NCBI GenBank assembly: GCA_016283075.1
Contig: JAEEMF010000079.1
Coordinates: 1 to 15,881, forward strand
From: Bacilli bacterium
GTDB lineage: Bacteria; Bacillota_I; Bacilli_A; RF39; UBA660
Direction of reading: 5' to 3'
Length of the DNA stretch: 15,881 nucleotides
Both the position numbers and the translations under genes were made by a program. The notes under the pieces are model-generated. The model was not told where the DNA came from, made no database searches, and worked only from the letters and a program-made list of their open reading frames with translations. This document shows, in pieces, positions 5,683 to 14,900 of this stretch (its first letter is position 1; each line of letters starts with the position of its first letter).

Positions 5683-6798
5683 ATGAAAACAAAATTTAGA
5701 TCTTATTTACCAATATGGTTTATTGTAATGGTTCCACCAACAATATTACTTTTATTTGGTTACAACTTTATATTTTGTAGCTTTGCACTTATATTTGCAT
5801 TAATATCTATAAAAGATGAAGATGCTTTTGATAAGTATACTAAGTGTATTGGAAGACTATGGGGTATATCATTTTTACTTGATTTAATAGGACTTGCTCT
5901 ATTAATAGTTCCGGAGTTTTTCTCTAAGATTAAGTTTATAAATGATAACTTAGTATATCCATTAGAACATAATCCATATACAAAAGTTCTATCATTTATA
6001 TATATGATTCTTGTATTTGCTATACTTTATTTTATAGGATATAAACTAATTAAAAAGTTTATTATTAAAAGAATTAGAAAGAAAGAAGATATTGAAAGAA
6101 GAAAAACTATTGTTATGACATTATTTATAATTCCATATTTATTCTTTGTACCTACAACTATGTTTGAAAAAACAAGTAAAAGTTCTTTAGAAGACTTTAA
6201 AGGAACACTTCTTCAAAAGAATTCTGATATAGTAAACTTAGTTAAATTCTTAAATGTATCTGAATATATTACAACATATCATTTAGATATAACAGTTCAG
6301 CCATATACATTAAAATTTAATGTAAAAGATTTAGATACTAACGCATATTTATATTTTGAACAAGATGCATCTATAATCTTTAATTTAATAAGTAATGTTA
6401 ATGAAGTAGTATTTACTCTTGATGATAAAGATTATGTTTATAAAATAAATGATATTAATAAAATATTTAAAGATATAAAAAGTAAGAGTTTAAATGATAT
6501 ATCTTCATATTATAAAGATTCTAAATATAAAGATTATATCTATTATGGTTTTATAAATGATTATACTGTATTTGATACATCTGAATACTGTTTAGAAGAA
6601 AAACAATTATTATTTAAAGATGATAATTATAATTATTATTTCAAATGTACTGATTTAAGTAAGATTATGCTTTATAGTAAAGATGAAGAATATACATTAA
6701 AAGATGCACTTGATAAAAAAGTTATCACAAAGGAAGACGTATTAAATAGTAATCTAACTATTATTAAGGAAGAAATTAGTGAAAGTACTAGTAAGTGA
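5683..6798 (+). CDS. Multi-pass membrane protein with C-terminal soluble domain, function unknown
   Basis: No family is recognised in these 371 residues. The first 165 contain about five hydrophobic segments, at roughly 9-28, 29-44, 62-80, 105-125 and 144-162, with Lys/Arg-rich loops (IKKFIIKRIRKKEDIERRK) that should be cytoplasmic. From about 165 onwards the protein is soluble and rich in Asp, Lys, Tyr and Asn, with no Cys cluster or catalytic signature that I can name. The topology suggests a sensor-like or envelope domain outside the cell. GGTGAT (5675-5680) before the ATG pairs with the 16S tail. The end overlaps the next gene by 20 bases in another frame, so the two are co-translated. 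Its TGA stop shows that TGA is not Trp in this organism. Confidence 0.75.
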   Translation: MKTKFRSYLPIWFIVMVPPTILLLFGYNFIFCSFALIFALISIKDEDAFDKYTKCIGRLWGISFLLDLIGLALLIVPEFFSKIKFINDNLVYPLEHNPYTKVLSFIYMILVFAILYFIGYKLIKKFIIKRIRKKEDIERRKTIVMTLFIIPYLFFVPTTMFEKTSKSSLEDFKGTLLQKNSDIVNLVKFLNVSEYITTYHLDITVQPYTLKFNVKDLDTNAYLYFEQDASIIFNLISNVNEVVFTLDDKDYVYKINDINKIFKDIKSKSLNDISSYYKDSKYKDYIYYGFINDYTVFDTSEYCLEEKQLLFKDDNYNYYFKCTDLSKIMLYSKDEEYTLKDALDKKVITKEDVLNSNLTIIKEEISESTSK

Positions 6799-7996
6799 TT
6801 TTGATAATACCTTTTTTACAAGTGATTATGAAAATAATATAAAAAGAGTAAATAAGTTTATAGAAGAAGGCAATATCTTTATAATTGCAACAGGAAGACC
6901 TATATATTTACTTAAAAAAGATTTAGATAGTAGTATTAAATATTCATATTTAATATGTAATGATGGAGCAGTAATCTTTGATAAAGATGATAATAAAATA
7001 TTTAATCTTGATATAGATAAAAAGACTGCAGAAAAAGTATATTCATTTTTGAAAAATGATACTAATAATAAAGAAGTATATATTGATACTAGTTTAGAGT
7101 TTAGTACAAGTATTAATAGTTCAGTTAATGGAGTACTAGCTTTACCAGAAGATAGAGATAAAGCTCTATCTAGTATTAATGAAATACTTAAAAATAATAA
7201 AAATATACATGCTTATTTAAGCCATAGATGGATAAATGTACTTAATAAAAAAGCTTCTAAAGGAGAAGCTATTAAGTATTTATCCAAAATAAATAAATGG
7301 AATGTAAAAGATATTATCACCATAGGTGATGATTTAAACGATATTTCTATGATGAAAGATTTTAATAGTTATTTCATAGTAAATGATAAAACAAATCTAG
7401 ATTCAAAGAATAAGTGTTTATCTTTTATAGATATGTTAGATAGGGAGGATATTATGAATCTATATGATATCGAAATAACTACAAGAGATGACAAAAAAAT
7501 TAAAATGGATAAGTATAAAGGAAAGGTACTAATTGTTGTAAATACTGCTACAGGATGCGGATTTACTCCTCAGTACGAAGCTTTAGAAAATCTATACAAA
7601 AAATACCATGATAAAGGACTTGAAATACTTGATTTTCCATGTAATCAATTTGGTAATCAAGCACCTGGATCAGATGATGAAATACATGAATTTTGTGCAC
7701 TTAAATATGATACAACATTTGATCAACTTAAAAAGGTAGATGTAAATGGAGAAAACGAAGAACCAATCTTCAAATATTTAAAAGAAAATTCTCCAAAAGA
7801 ATATATTAAAGGTATGAAAAATAAACTAGTAATGGGTGGTATTAAAAAGATAAGTACTACTTACAAAAAAGATAATGATATTTTATGGAACTTTACTAAA
7901 TTCTTAGTAGATAAAGAAGGTAAAGTAGTATTTAGATTATCACCAATTGAAAGTCCTAATATGCTAGAAGAAAAAATAATTGACTTACTTAAATAA
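6779..7996 (+). CDS. Cof-type HAD phosphatase fused in frame to glutathione peroxidase
   Basis: One uninterrupted 405-codon frame holds two known families. Residues 1 to about 222 are a Cof-type HAD hydrolase: DFDNT (7-11) carries the nucleophile Asp7 and acid/base Asp9, NDGAVIFD (about 61-68) continues the core, and IGDDLND (182-188) is motif IV with Mg2+ ligands. Such enzymes remove phosphate from sugar phosphates or flavin/vitamin phosphates. Residues 226-405 are a full-length thiol peroxidase of the glutathione-peroxidase family (BsaA-like): VNTATGCGFTPQY with peroxidatic Cys260, FPCNQFGNQ with the tetrad Gln, EFCALKYDTTF with a possible resolving Cys, and WNFTKFLV with the Trp and Asn. 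It starts at GTG 6779, overlapping the upstream gene by 20 bases and preceded by AAGGAAG. An internal ATG at 7454 has its own strong Shine-Dalgarno, so a free peroxidase of 180 residues is likely also made. Confidence 0.88.
   Translation: MKVLVSDFDNTFFTSDYENNIKRVNKFIEEGNIFIIATGRPIYLLKKDLDSSIKYSYLICNDGAVIFDKDDNKIFNLDIDKKTAEKVYSFLKNDTNNKEVYIDTSLEFSTSINSSVNGVLALPEDRDKALSSINEILKNNKNIHAYLSHRWINVLNKKASKGEAIKYLSKINKWNVKDIITIGDDLNDISMMKDFNSYFIVNDKTNLDSKNKCLSFIDMLDREDIMNLYDIEITTRDDKKIKMDKYKGKVLIVVNTATGCGFTPQYEALENLYKKYHDKGLEILDFPCNQFGNQAPGSDDEIHEFCALKYDTTFDQLKKVDVNGENEEPIFKYLKENSPKEYIKGMKNKLVMGGIKKISTTYKKDNDILWNFTKFLVDKEGKVVFRLSPIESPNMLEEKIIDLLK
7443..7456 (+). promoter_or_regulatory. Internal Shine-Dalgarno and ATG for free glutathione peroxidase
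   Basis: GGGAGG (7443-7448) sits five bases before an ATG (7454-7456), exactly where peroxidase similarity begins and within the HAD-peroxidase reading frame. It is as strong as the sites of stand-alone genes in this window, so it probably starts a separate 180-residue peroxidase. It looks like a former gene start retained after the upstream stop codon was lost. Confidence 0.65.
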
Positions 7997-8028
7997 GTCA
8001 ATTTTTTAATTGCTTCAATTGATTTTTT
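7981..8028 (+). terminator. Tandem or alternative terminator hairpins after the HAD-peroxidase gene
   Basis: Hairpin 1 is TGACTTA (7981-7987) with TAAGTCA (7994-8000), loop of six, followed by T bases 8002-8007; it spans the stop codon. Hairpin 2 pairs 7995-8003 with 8017-8025 and is followed by T bases ending at 8028. The two share bases 7995-8000 and are mutually exclusive. Low GC makes each stem weak, but two T runs in a row support termination. Confidence 0.6.
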
Positions 8029-8047
8029 AGAGTATTAATGATATTCT
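8019..8047 (+). promoter_or_regulatory. Candidate promoter of the histidine kinase pair
   Basis: TTGATT (8019-8024, four of six) is 17 bases from TATTCT (8042-8047, four of six), which has TG at 8039-8040 as an extended -10. The start near 8054 leaves a leader of about 24 bases with GAAGGTG as ribosome binding site. The -35 overlaps the terminator of the preceding gene. It is weaker than the other promoters in the window. Confidence 0.4.
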
Positions 8048-8077
8048 AGTTATATAGTAATAATAGAAGGTGTTTAT

Positions 8078-9934
8078 ATGATTAATAAGTTTTTAATATT
8101 TACTTTTGGATCACTTTTCGTGGTAATATTACTTATTAGTATTTATTTTCAAGAGAAAAGAGTAAGAAGCTTAACAAATACAGTTTATTTATGTACACTT
8201 TGTAGTGTACTTTTTTCCGTTACTATAGAACTATTTGCTTTCTTTATAATACCTTCTGCATATCCTAAAAACATATTTCTATTTGATGTAGTTAATAAAA
8301 TACAATTAATATGCGTAGCAACATGGGCATTCTTAATATCATTTTATATAACAATAATGTCACTTGATGATAAGTCAAAGAAAAGTATTTATAAAAGATT
8401 ATATATCTTTTTAGCTTTAGAAGTAGGAGCAATAATAGCTATTATTCTTTCTCCAATTAACTATGTATTCTTAGATAATAGTATAGGACTAGATTATACA
8501 TATGGACTTGCTCCTGATATAACACTTTATTTTTCTATAGCAGGAATTATAGTAGCTTTCTTCCATATCCTAACAAGAAACGATACATCTGATAAATCTC
8601 CAGTAGTACTTCTAATTACAATACTTGTATTTGGACTTACATTAGGAGTAGTCGAAACAATATATCCAGATTTACTTATTGTTAGTTCTGGTCAAACAAT
8701 AATATCATTTATTTTATATGCAACAATACAAAATCCTGATTTAAATATGATTACAGATTTAAACTTTGCTAAAGAGCAAATTGAAAAAGCAAACCTTGCT
8801 AAAACAAACTTTTTATCTAGTATGACACATGAAATTAAAACTCCACTTAACGCCATAGTAGGACTTTCTGAAGACATAAGTGAAGGATATGATTTACCTA
8901 TGGATATTAAAGAAGATACTAATGATATTTATAAATCATCTAAGGTACTTCTAGAAATAGTAGGAAATATTCTAGATATAAACAAAATTGAAAATGGTCT
9001 TATGATGGTTACTGAATCATCATATAGTATTAAAAGAGAATTAACTAATATACTAGAAAATTTAAAGCATCAAATAAAAGAAAATAATAATAAAGTCGAA
9101 GTATCAATAAGTGAAAATACTCCTGTTATGTTAGTAGGAGATAGAACACATATTTATAAAGTATTATTTAATATAATTTCTAATGCTGTTAAATTTACAA
9201 ATAATGGTAATATAACTATTAAAGTAGATCCTGAAAATAATTATGAAGATATGACATCAAATTTAGTAATAACAGTAGAAGATACAGGAAAAGGTATTAA
9301 ACCAGAAAATATGACTAGATTATTTACTAAATTTGAAAGAGCAAATCAAACTGATTCTATGGAAGGAACAGGACTTGGTCTTGCTATATCTAAAAAATTA
9401 TTAGAACTAATGAATGGTGAAATAACATGTGAAAGTACTTATGGAGTAGGAACTAAGTTTAGAATATCTATTCCTCAAAAAATTGGTAGTGCTTTAGAAG
9501 AAGATATAGAAGAAAAATATAAAGATGTATATGACCTTACAACATTAAAAATATTAGTAGTAGATGATAATCCTTTAAATATTAAGGTTTCTAAAAGAGC
9601 ATTTAATAGTTTAGGAATAAATGTAGACACTGCTTCTAGCGGAGAAGAATGCATTAATAAATTATTAAATAATAATACATATGATTTTATCTTTATGGAT
9701 ATATTAATGCCTGAAATGCCAGGAGATGTAGTACTAAAAAGAATAAAAGAAAAAGTACCTAATTTTAATACTCCAGTAATTGCACTTACTGCAAGTGTAG
9801 ATGGACTATATGAACAAAAGATAAATGAATATGGATTTAATGAATATTTAAGTAAACCTTTTAACAAAGATCAGTTAAGAAGAAAATTAAATTACTGTTT
9901 ACTTGAAGTAAGGGGTGATAAAGATGAGTTATAA
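8078..9934 (+). CDS. Hybrid histidine kinase, 7-TM sensor with HisKA, HATPase and receiver domains
   Basis: The 618-residue protein starts with seven hydrophobic segments (residues about 4-22, 35-58, 74-93, 108-131, 148-165, 176-198, 202-217), resembling the 7TM N-terminal region of some histidine kinases. A short helix leads to HisKA with MTHEIKTPLNAI, phospho-acceptor His251 and acidic Glu252. The ATPase domain has the N box around Asn369, the G1 box DTGKGI, the F-box-like FTKFERA and the G2 box GTGLGL at 430-435. A receiver domain (about 492-610) has the acidic pair Asp496/Asp497, phospho-acceptor Asp541 (FMDILMPEM), Thr571 and Lys593. All key residues are present, so it should autophosphorylate and pass phosphate to its own receiver. 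There is no output domain and no HPt protein is visible. The signal is unknown. GAAGGTG precedes the ATG, and the next kinase gene overlaps its end by 11 bases. Confidence 0.93.
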   Translation: MINKFLIFTFGSLFVVILLISIYFQEKRVRSLTNTVYLCTLCSVLFSVTIELFAFFIIPSAYPKNIFLFDVVNKIQLICVATWAFLISFYITIMSLDDKSKKSIYKRLYIFLALEVGAIIAIILSPINYVFLDNSIGLDYTYGLAPDITLYFSIAGIIVAFFHILTRNDTSDKSPVVLLITILVFGLTLGVVETIYPDLLIVSSGQTIISFILYATIQNPDLNMITDLNFAKEQIEKANLAKTNFLSSMTHEIKTPLNAIVGLSEDISEGYDLPMDIKEDTNDIYKSSKVLLEIVGNILDINKIENGLMMVTESSYSIKRELTNILENLKHQIKENNNKVEVSISENTPVMLVGDRTHIYKVLFNIISNAVKFTNNGNITIKVDPENNYEDMTSNLVITVEDTGKGIKPENMTRLFTKFERANQTDSMEGTGLGLAISKKLLELMNGEITCESTYGVGTKFRISIPQKIGSALEEDIEEKYKDVYDLTTLKILVVDDNPLNIKVSKRAFNSLGINVDTASSGEECINKLLNNNTYDFIFMDILMPEMPGDVVLKRIKEKVPNFNTPVIALTASVDGLYEQKINEYGFNEYLSKPFNKDQLRRKLNYCLLEVRGDKDEL

Positions 9935-11840
9935 TTTAGCTGCTGGACTTACAATCGTCGCTCTTCTTTATACAACAGTAGTAATAATAATATTCTTTTC
10001 TAAAAAGAATATAAATACAATAGAGAGTAATCTATTTAAATACATCATGATATCTACATTTTTAAGTTGTCTTATAGAGTTTTATATTCAAAACTTTATG
10101 GTATCTGTAGGACTACCTAGAGTAGCAAATGATATTATTAATAAAATAGCTTTTGGTAATAATGAATTCTACTGTTTAATATTACTATTATATGCCAACT
10201 TAAAATGTAACTGCGCTAAAATGACACATAATGAAAAAATAAAAGTATTAAATAGAAACTTTATGATATATGGGGTTATTTGGATGATTAGTTCTATCTT
10301 CCTTGGAGTACTTCCATTTACATATGTATTTAATAAAACTGGTGAAGTAGTACTTTATGTAGAAGGATTATCAGTAAATATAGCCTTTGTTATATGTGGT
10401 TTATATTTAGTAATAGCTTTAATAGCAATAATCTATGCCTACATAAAGAAACAATTAATATTTGATTCTAAGAAGTTCTTCTGGTCAGTACTTATCTTCT
10501 TTATTTCAATAGGACTATTAGTATTCCAATCATTTAGTCAAACATTTACAGCATGTCAGTTTGTACAAATGTTACTTCTAGTTTATATCTATTTTAATAT
10601 AGAAAATCCAGATAAAAAATTAGTAGCAGAAGTTAAAAAAGCTAAAGATGCTGCAGAAGAAATAAATATTAATAAGAGTAACTTCTTATCAAATATGAGT
10701 CATGTTATAAGAACTCCGCTTAATGCAATTATTGGATTAAGTAAACATTTACTTGAAAAAGAAAATGTTCCTACTAATATAAAAGAAGATGTTACTGATA
10801 TAGTACAAGCTTCAAATAATCTACTTGAAATAGTCGGAAATATTATTGATATCAATAAGATTGAAAGTGAACTTACTGATATTAAAGAAGCCGAATATAA
10901 CTTTAAAGCAGAACTTCAATCACTTGTAAAAGTAATAGGTTCTAAGATAGTAAATAAACCTATTGTACTAGGAGTAATGGTAGATCCTAATATTCCTGAT
11001 ATAGTAATAGGGGATAAATATTACGTTAAAACAATACTTAACAATTTACTTGATAATGCTATTAAATATACTGAAAAAGGTCAAATAACAGTATCAATGA
11101 GAATGGTAAGTATAGATGAAGAAAAATGTAATATAGAAATGATCGTTGAAGATAGTGGAGTAGGTATAAAAGCAGATAAACTTCAAAATATTTTTAATAA
11201 ATTTGAAAGAGTAGACTTTGATTCAGCTTCAGCAAGTTCTATTGCTGGAGGTGTAGGACTTGCAGTTGTATATAAACTAGTTTCTTTAATGAAAGGTACT
11301 ATTAAAGTACAAAGTCAGTATGGTAGTGGTTCGACATTTATAGTAAACTTTCCTCAAAAGGTAGTAAAAGCAAAACAAATTAATGTTGGAAGTATTATAA
11401 ATACTCCTGTGCCAGCTGTAAAACCAGTAGAGGAAGTACATACTACTCAAAGTACTGATAATACTCTTGCGGGTAAAAGAGTTCTAATAGTAGACGATAA
11501 TAAAATTAATATAAAAGTCGCTAAAAAGAATATTGATAATTTAGGATTTGTTATAGATGAGTGTGAAAGCGGAGAAGCATGTCTTTCTAACGTAAATAGT
11601 GGTATTCATTATGATCTTATACTAATGGATATAATGATGCCAGGTATGGATGGTGTTGAAACGCTTAAGAATCTTAAAAAGATAAATGGATTTAATAGTC
11701 CTGTAATTGCTGTTACAGCAGATGCTATAGCAGGTGCTAAAGAAAAATATTTAGCAGATGGATTTAATGATTATGTATCAAAACCATTTACTAAAGAACA
11801 AATTCAAAGTAGTATAAATGAAGTATTAAAGAGTGTATAG
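9924..11840 (+). CDS. Second hybrid histidine kinase, 7-TM, with altered H box and G2 box
   Basis: This 638-residue protein has the same layout as its neighbour: seven hydrophobic segments (about 1-230), a linker helix, HisKA, HATPase, and a receiver domain (about 518-635) after a Pro/Thr-rich linker. The H box reads MSHVIRTPLNAI: His260 is present, but the acidic residue that normally follows, needed as general base or for phosphatase activity, is Val261. The N box is intact (LLDNAIKYT, Asn378), G1 is DSGVGI, and G2 reads AGGVGLAV (441-448) instead of GTGLGLAI. The receiver keeps Asp524/Asp525, Asp569 (LMDIMMPGM) and Lys620. It may be a weak kinase, a pseudokinase partner or a receiver-driven regulator. 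The ATG at 9924 is chosen over an in-frame GTG at 9915, because that GTG is part of the Shine-Dalgarno GGGGTGAT (9912-9919). The 11-base overlap with the first kinase implies coupled translation. Confidence 0.92.
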   Translation: MSYNLAAGLTIVALLYTTVVIIIFFSKKNINTIESNLFKYIMISTFLSCLIEFYIQNFMVSVGLPRVANDIINKIAFGNNEFYCLILLLYANLKCNCAKMTHNEKIKVLNRNFMIYGVIWMISSIFLGVLPFTYVFNKTGEVVLYVEGLSVNIAFVICGLYLVIALIAIIYAYIKKQLIFDSKKFFWSVLIFFISIGLLVFQSFSQTFTACQFVQMLLLVYIYFNIENPDKKLVAEVKKAKDAAEEININKSNFLSNMSHVIRTPLNAIIGLSKHLLEKENVPTNIKEDVTDIVQASNNLLEIVGNIIDINKIESELTDIKEAEYNFKAELQSLVKVIGSKIVNKPIVLGVMVDPNIPDIVIGDKYYVKTILNNLLDNAIKYTEKGQITVSMRMVSIDEEKCNIEMIVEDSGVGIKADKLQNIFNKFERVDFDSASASSIAGGVGLAVVYKLVSLMKGTIKVQSQYGSGSTFIVNFPQKVVKAKQINVGSIINTPVPAVKPVEEVHTTQSTDNTLAGKRVLIVDDNKINIKVAKKNIDNLGFVIDECESGEACLSNVNSGIHYDLILMDIMMPGMDGVETLKNLKKINGFNSPVIAVTADAIAGAKEKYLADGFNDYVSKPFTKEQIQSSINEVLKSV

Positions 11841-11865
11841 ATATACACTCTTTATTCATTTTTAA
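11828..11865 (+). terminator. Hairpin terminator after the kinase pair
   Basis: An 11-pair perfect stem (11828-11838 with 11843-11853) with loop AGAT overlaps the end and stop codon of the second kinase gene. The T tract is interrupted (TTTATTCATTTTT), so efficiency is uncertain, but the stem is the longest perfect one in the window. Confidence 0.65.
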
Positions 11866-11886
11866 CTAGAAAAAATAACGAATTTT

Positions 11887-11895
11887 TGGTATAAT
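11887..11895 (+). promoter_or_regulatory. Extended -10 promoter of the surface hydrolase gene
   Basis: TGGTATAAT gives a perfect -10 (11890-11895) with extended TG. No clear -35 is present at 16-18 bases. It is 24 bases before the ATG, with GGAGGAG (11907-11913) as ribosome binding site. The core TGGTATAATG is identical to those before 4288 and 15558. Confidence 0.6.
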
Positions 11896-11918
11896 GTATT
11901 TAGAATGGAGGAGTATAG

Positions 11919-14900
11919 ATGAAGAAAATATTTAATATTATTTTATGTATAGCTTTAATACTAGTAAACTATACTCCTTTGTTTGGAGTAATGGATGTTT
12001 ACGCAGCAGGAGAATATACATTTGCTATAGCATATCCAGATGACGATGTAGAAGTAGAAACAGGTTTATCATATAATGATGCCTTAAATAAAATGAAAGC
12101 ATATCCATCTACTGAAACAGCAGTAGCAGTAGTTAAAAAAGGAAATAAAGTAGTAAATGCAAGATATGCATATGTTGAATTAGATATAGACGCTGATACT
12201 AATGAAAGAAGAGCAGGTAGTGAATCTAATTTTACTCTTGATTTATCTTATACAGCAAATAGTAATTGGAATGATGGAACTCCAAGTTTAGCACCTTATT
12301 ACGGTGCAGAAGGAGCTCTTCTAGATGTTGCACCTAGTACAAATAGGGTTAAATTTAAAATAGCAGGATTAGATATATGGACACATGAAGCGTATACACA
12401 AATTGTTCCAATTTCTAAATACTATACAACACATAATACTTATTTTTATAGCAATGTAGATCCTAAAATATATACAAATGAAAGTGGCACTACAGTACGA
12501 AAAGAACCTAAGAAAGACTCTGAATCATTAGGAACACTTAAAGTAGGAAGTAATAACCTTTATAAGTATTATGCAAGTAAATCTACTACAAAAGCAGATG
12601 ACTGTACTTGGTATTATATAGACTTTAATAACCAAAAAGGATATGTATGTAATGAAAATGTTACTGAAGTTAATACAATGTATAGTGATACATATTACTA
12701 TGTTTATAATGGAAGACTATATCTTAGAATTCATAGAGGAAAAGACTGGGCAGATATAGACCAAGACTGCGGAGATGCACCATCTTATTATGATGAAAAT
12801 GGTAAACACTCTTATTTAAATAGTTCTCCTACAAGACAACATAACGTTAATTCAAATAATAGATATTATAGTTTTGATGGAATATACTTTTATAAATTAT
12901 ATTCGGCTATGATAGATGATTATAAAGAAGGAGTTCATACAAGAGCTGTTAATAGTGAACATCCTTATTATTCATACTTTGTTTATTTACCAGCACATGA
13001 TGTTAGTGCTTACTCAGCATCTGCACTTAACTATATGGTAACAAGTAATGGATTTACGGTATATCCAAGTAATCCAAAAAGTTATAACTATGACTCTTTA
13101 CCTGGTAATTATTCACTTCTAGTTGGAAGAGGTCAAGACTTAATAGATGCTCAAAATCAAACAGGAGTAAATGCCTTTAAGATACTTGCTGCAGCAGCAC
13201 AAGAATCTGCTTGGGGAAGAAGTACAATAGCACTTCATAAATATAATTTATTTGGTATGGGAGCAAGTGATGGTGACCCATATAATAATGCCTTTACTTA
13301 TTCATCAGTAAAAGACTCAATGATTGATTATGGTAATACCTTAAGTTCTGGTAATTATGGATATTTAAGTAAACCATATTACTTTGGTACACACTTTGGT
13401 GATAAAGCATCAGGACAAATGGTTTATTATGCGTCTGACCCATATAGTGGATATTCAAAAGCTAATGTAATGGCTAGTGAAGATAATAAATATGGTCAGT
13501 TACAGCTTTATTCATCTACACTAGGTGTTACTAATAATCCATCTAGTAGAGCAGTAAAAGTATATAAAGAACCTACTAGAAATAGTGGAGTTATATATGA
13601 AACAAAAAATACTTATCGTAATCAAGTATTAATACATCAACCATTTATTGTTACTGAAAAGATTGAAAAAGAAGAATCTGGACAGGTTAATACTTATTAT
13701 AGAGTTTATACAGACTTTGGTTTAAACCAAAATAGAGATGGTAAACTTGCTGTTCCATATGATACAAATTATTCGTATGGATATATAAGAGCAGAAGATT
13801 TAGATGTTAATAATAATGCTCCAATACTTACATTATCATCTGATAATTATTCAGCAGATCAATCTACAAACTTTGATCCAAGAACACTTGCAACAGTAGT
13901 AGATTATGAAGATGATACTAATAAAGTACCAGTTACTTTATCTATAGTTGGTAATTATGATGCTACTAAAGTAGGTACATATGATATAGCTATAAAAGCT
14001 ACTGATTCATCTAATTTATCAGTATCCAAAAACTTAAGAGTTACTATTAAAGCATCTAAACCAGTAATAAGCTTTCCAGAAAATAATAGTGTTAAACAAT
14101 ATAAATCTTTTGATCCAATGGCTGGAGTAACAGCAGTAGATGAAGAAGATGGAGATGTAACAAGTAGTGTTGTAGTATCAGGGGATATTAATACTAATGT
14201 AATGGGAGATTACACTTTAACTTATACAGCAATAGACTCTGAAGGAAATGTAACTGCAACAAATAGAATAATAAGTGTAATAGCTAATTCTAAACCAGTA
14301 ATATCAGCAACTAACACTACAATTTATTCATTTGATTATGCTGATAAAGATTATGACTACTTAAAAGGAGTAACAGCAGTAGATGAAGAAGACGGAGATG
14401 TAACAAGTTCTATTACTTATACTGAAACAGTAAATCCAAAAGTAGTAGGAACATATGAAGTTACATATACTGCAAAAGACCTTGATAATCAAGTATCTAC
14501 ACTTGTTACTACTGTAACAGTAGAAGAAAAGAAATTTAATAAAACAGAAGGAAGACTAAGTCTATATAGTTTAACATTTGATGAAGATACAAATTTACTA
14601 TATATGAGAGGATATCTTGCTTTAAAGAATATTAATGCTACTAATAATTATGTAGAATATGCCGTAGTATTTGAAAATCAATATAGTGGTAATACAATAA
14701 TAAAACCACTATCTAGAGGAGAAGCTATTCCAAAGAATACTCCATCTGATAGTGAAGGGTTTGATTTTGATGCTTCTTGGTTTAATGAAGGACTAGATAT
14801 GTCCGATGTACCAAGTGGTGATTATACAGTTTATATAAGAGGTAGAAGTGGAGATTTAGAAGCAAAAGAAGTACTTCATAATAGATATCAAAGAAAAGAT

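Noticed and set aside
6796..6798. TGA recoded as Trp (Mollicutes code)
   Set aside because: TGA is used as a stop here, with the next gene already started 20 bases upstream, and all Trp codons in the window are TGG.
9915..9923. GTG start of the second kinase
   Set aside because: The GTG is part of the GGGGTGAT Shine-Dalgarno; the ATG at 9924 is correctly spaced from it.
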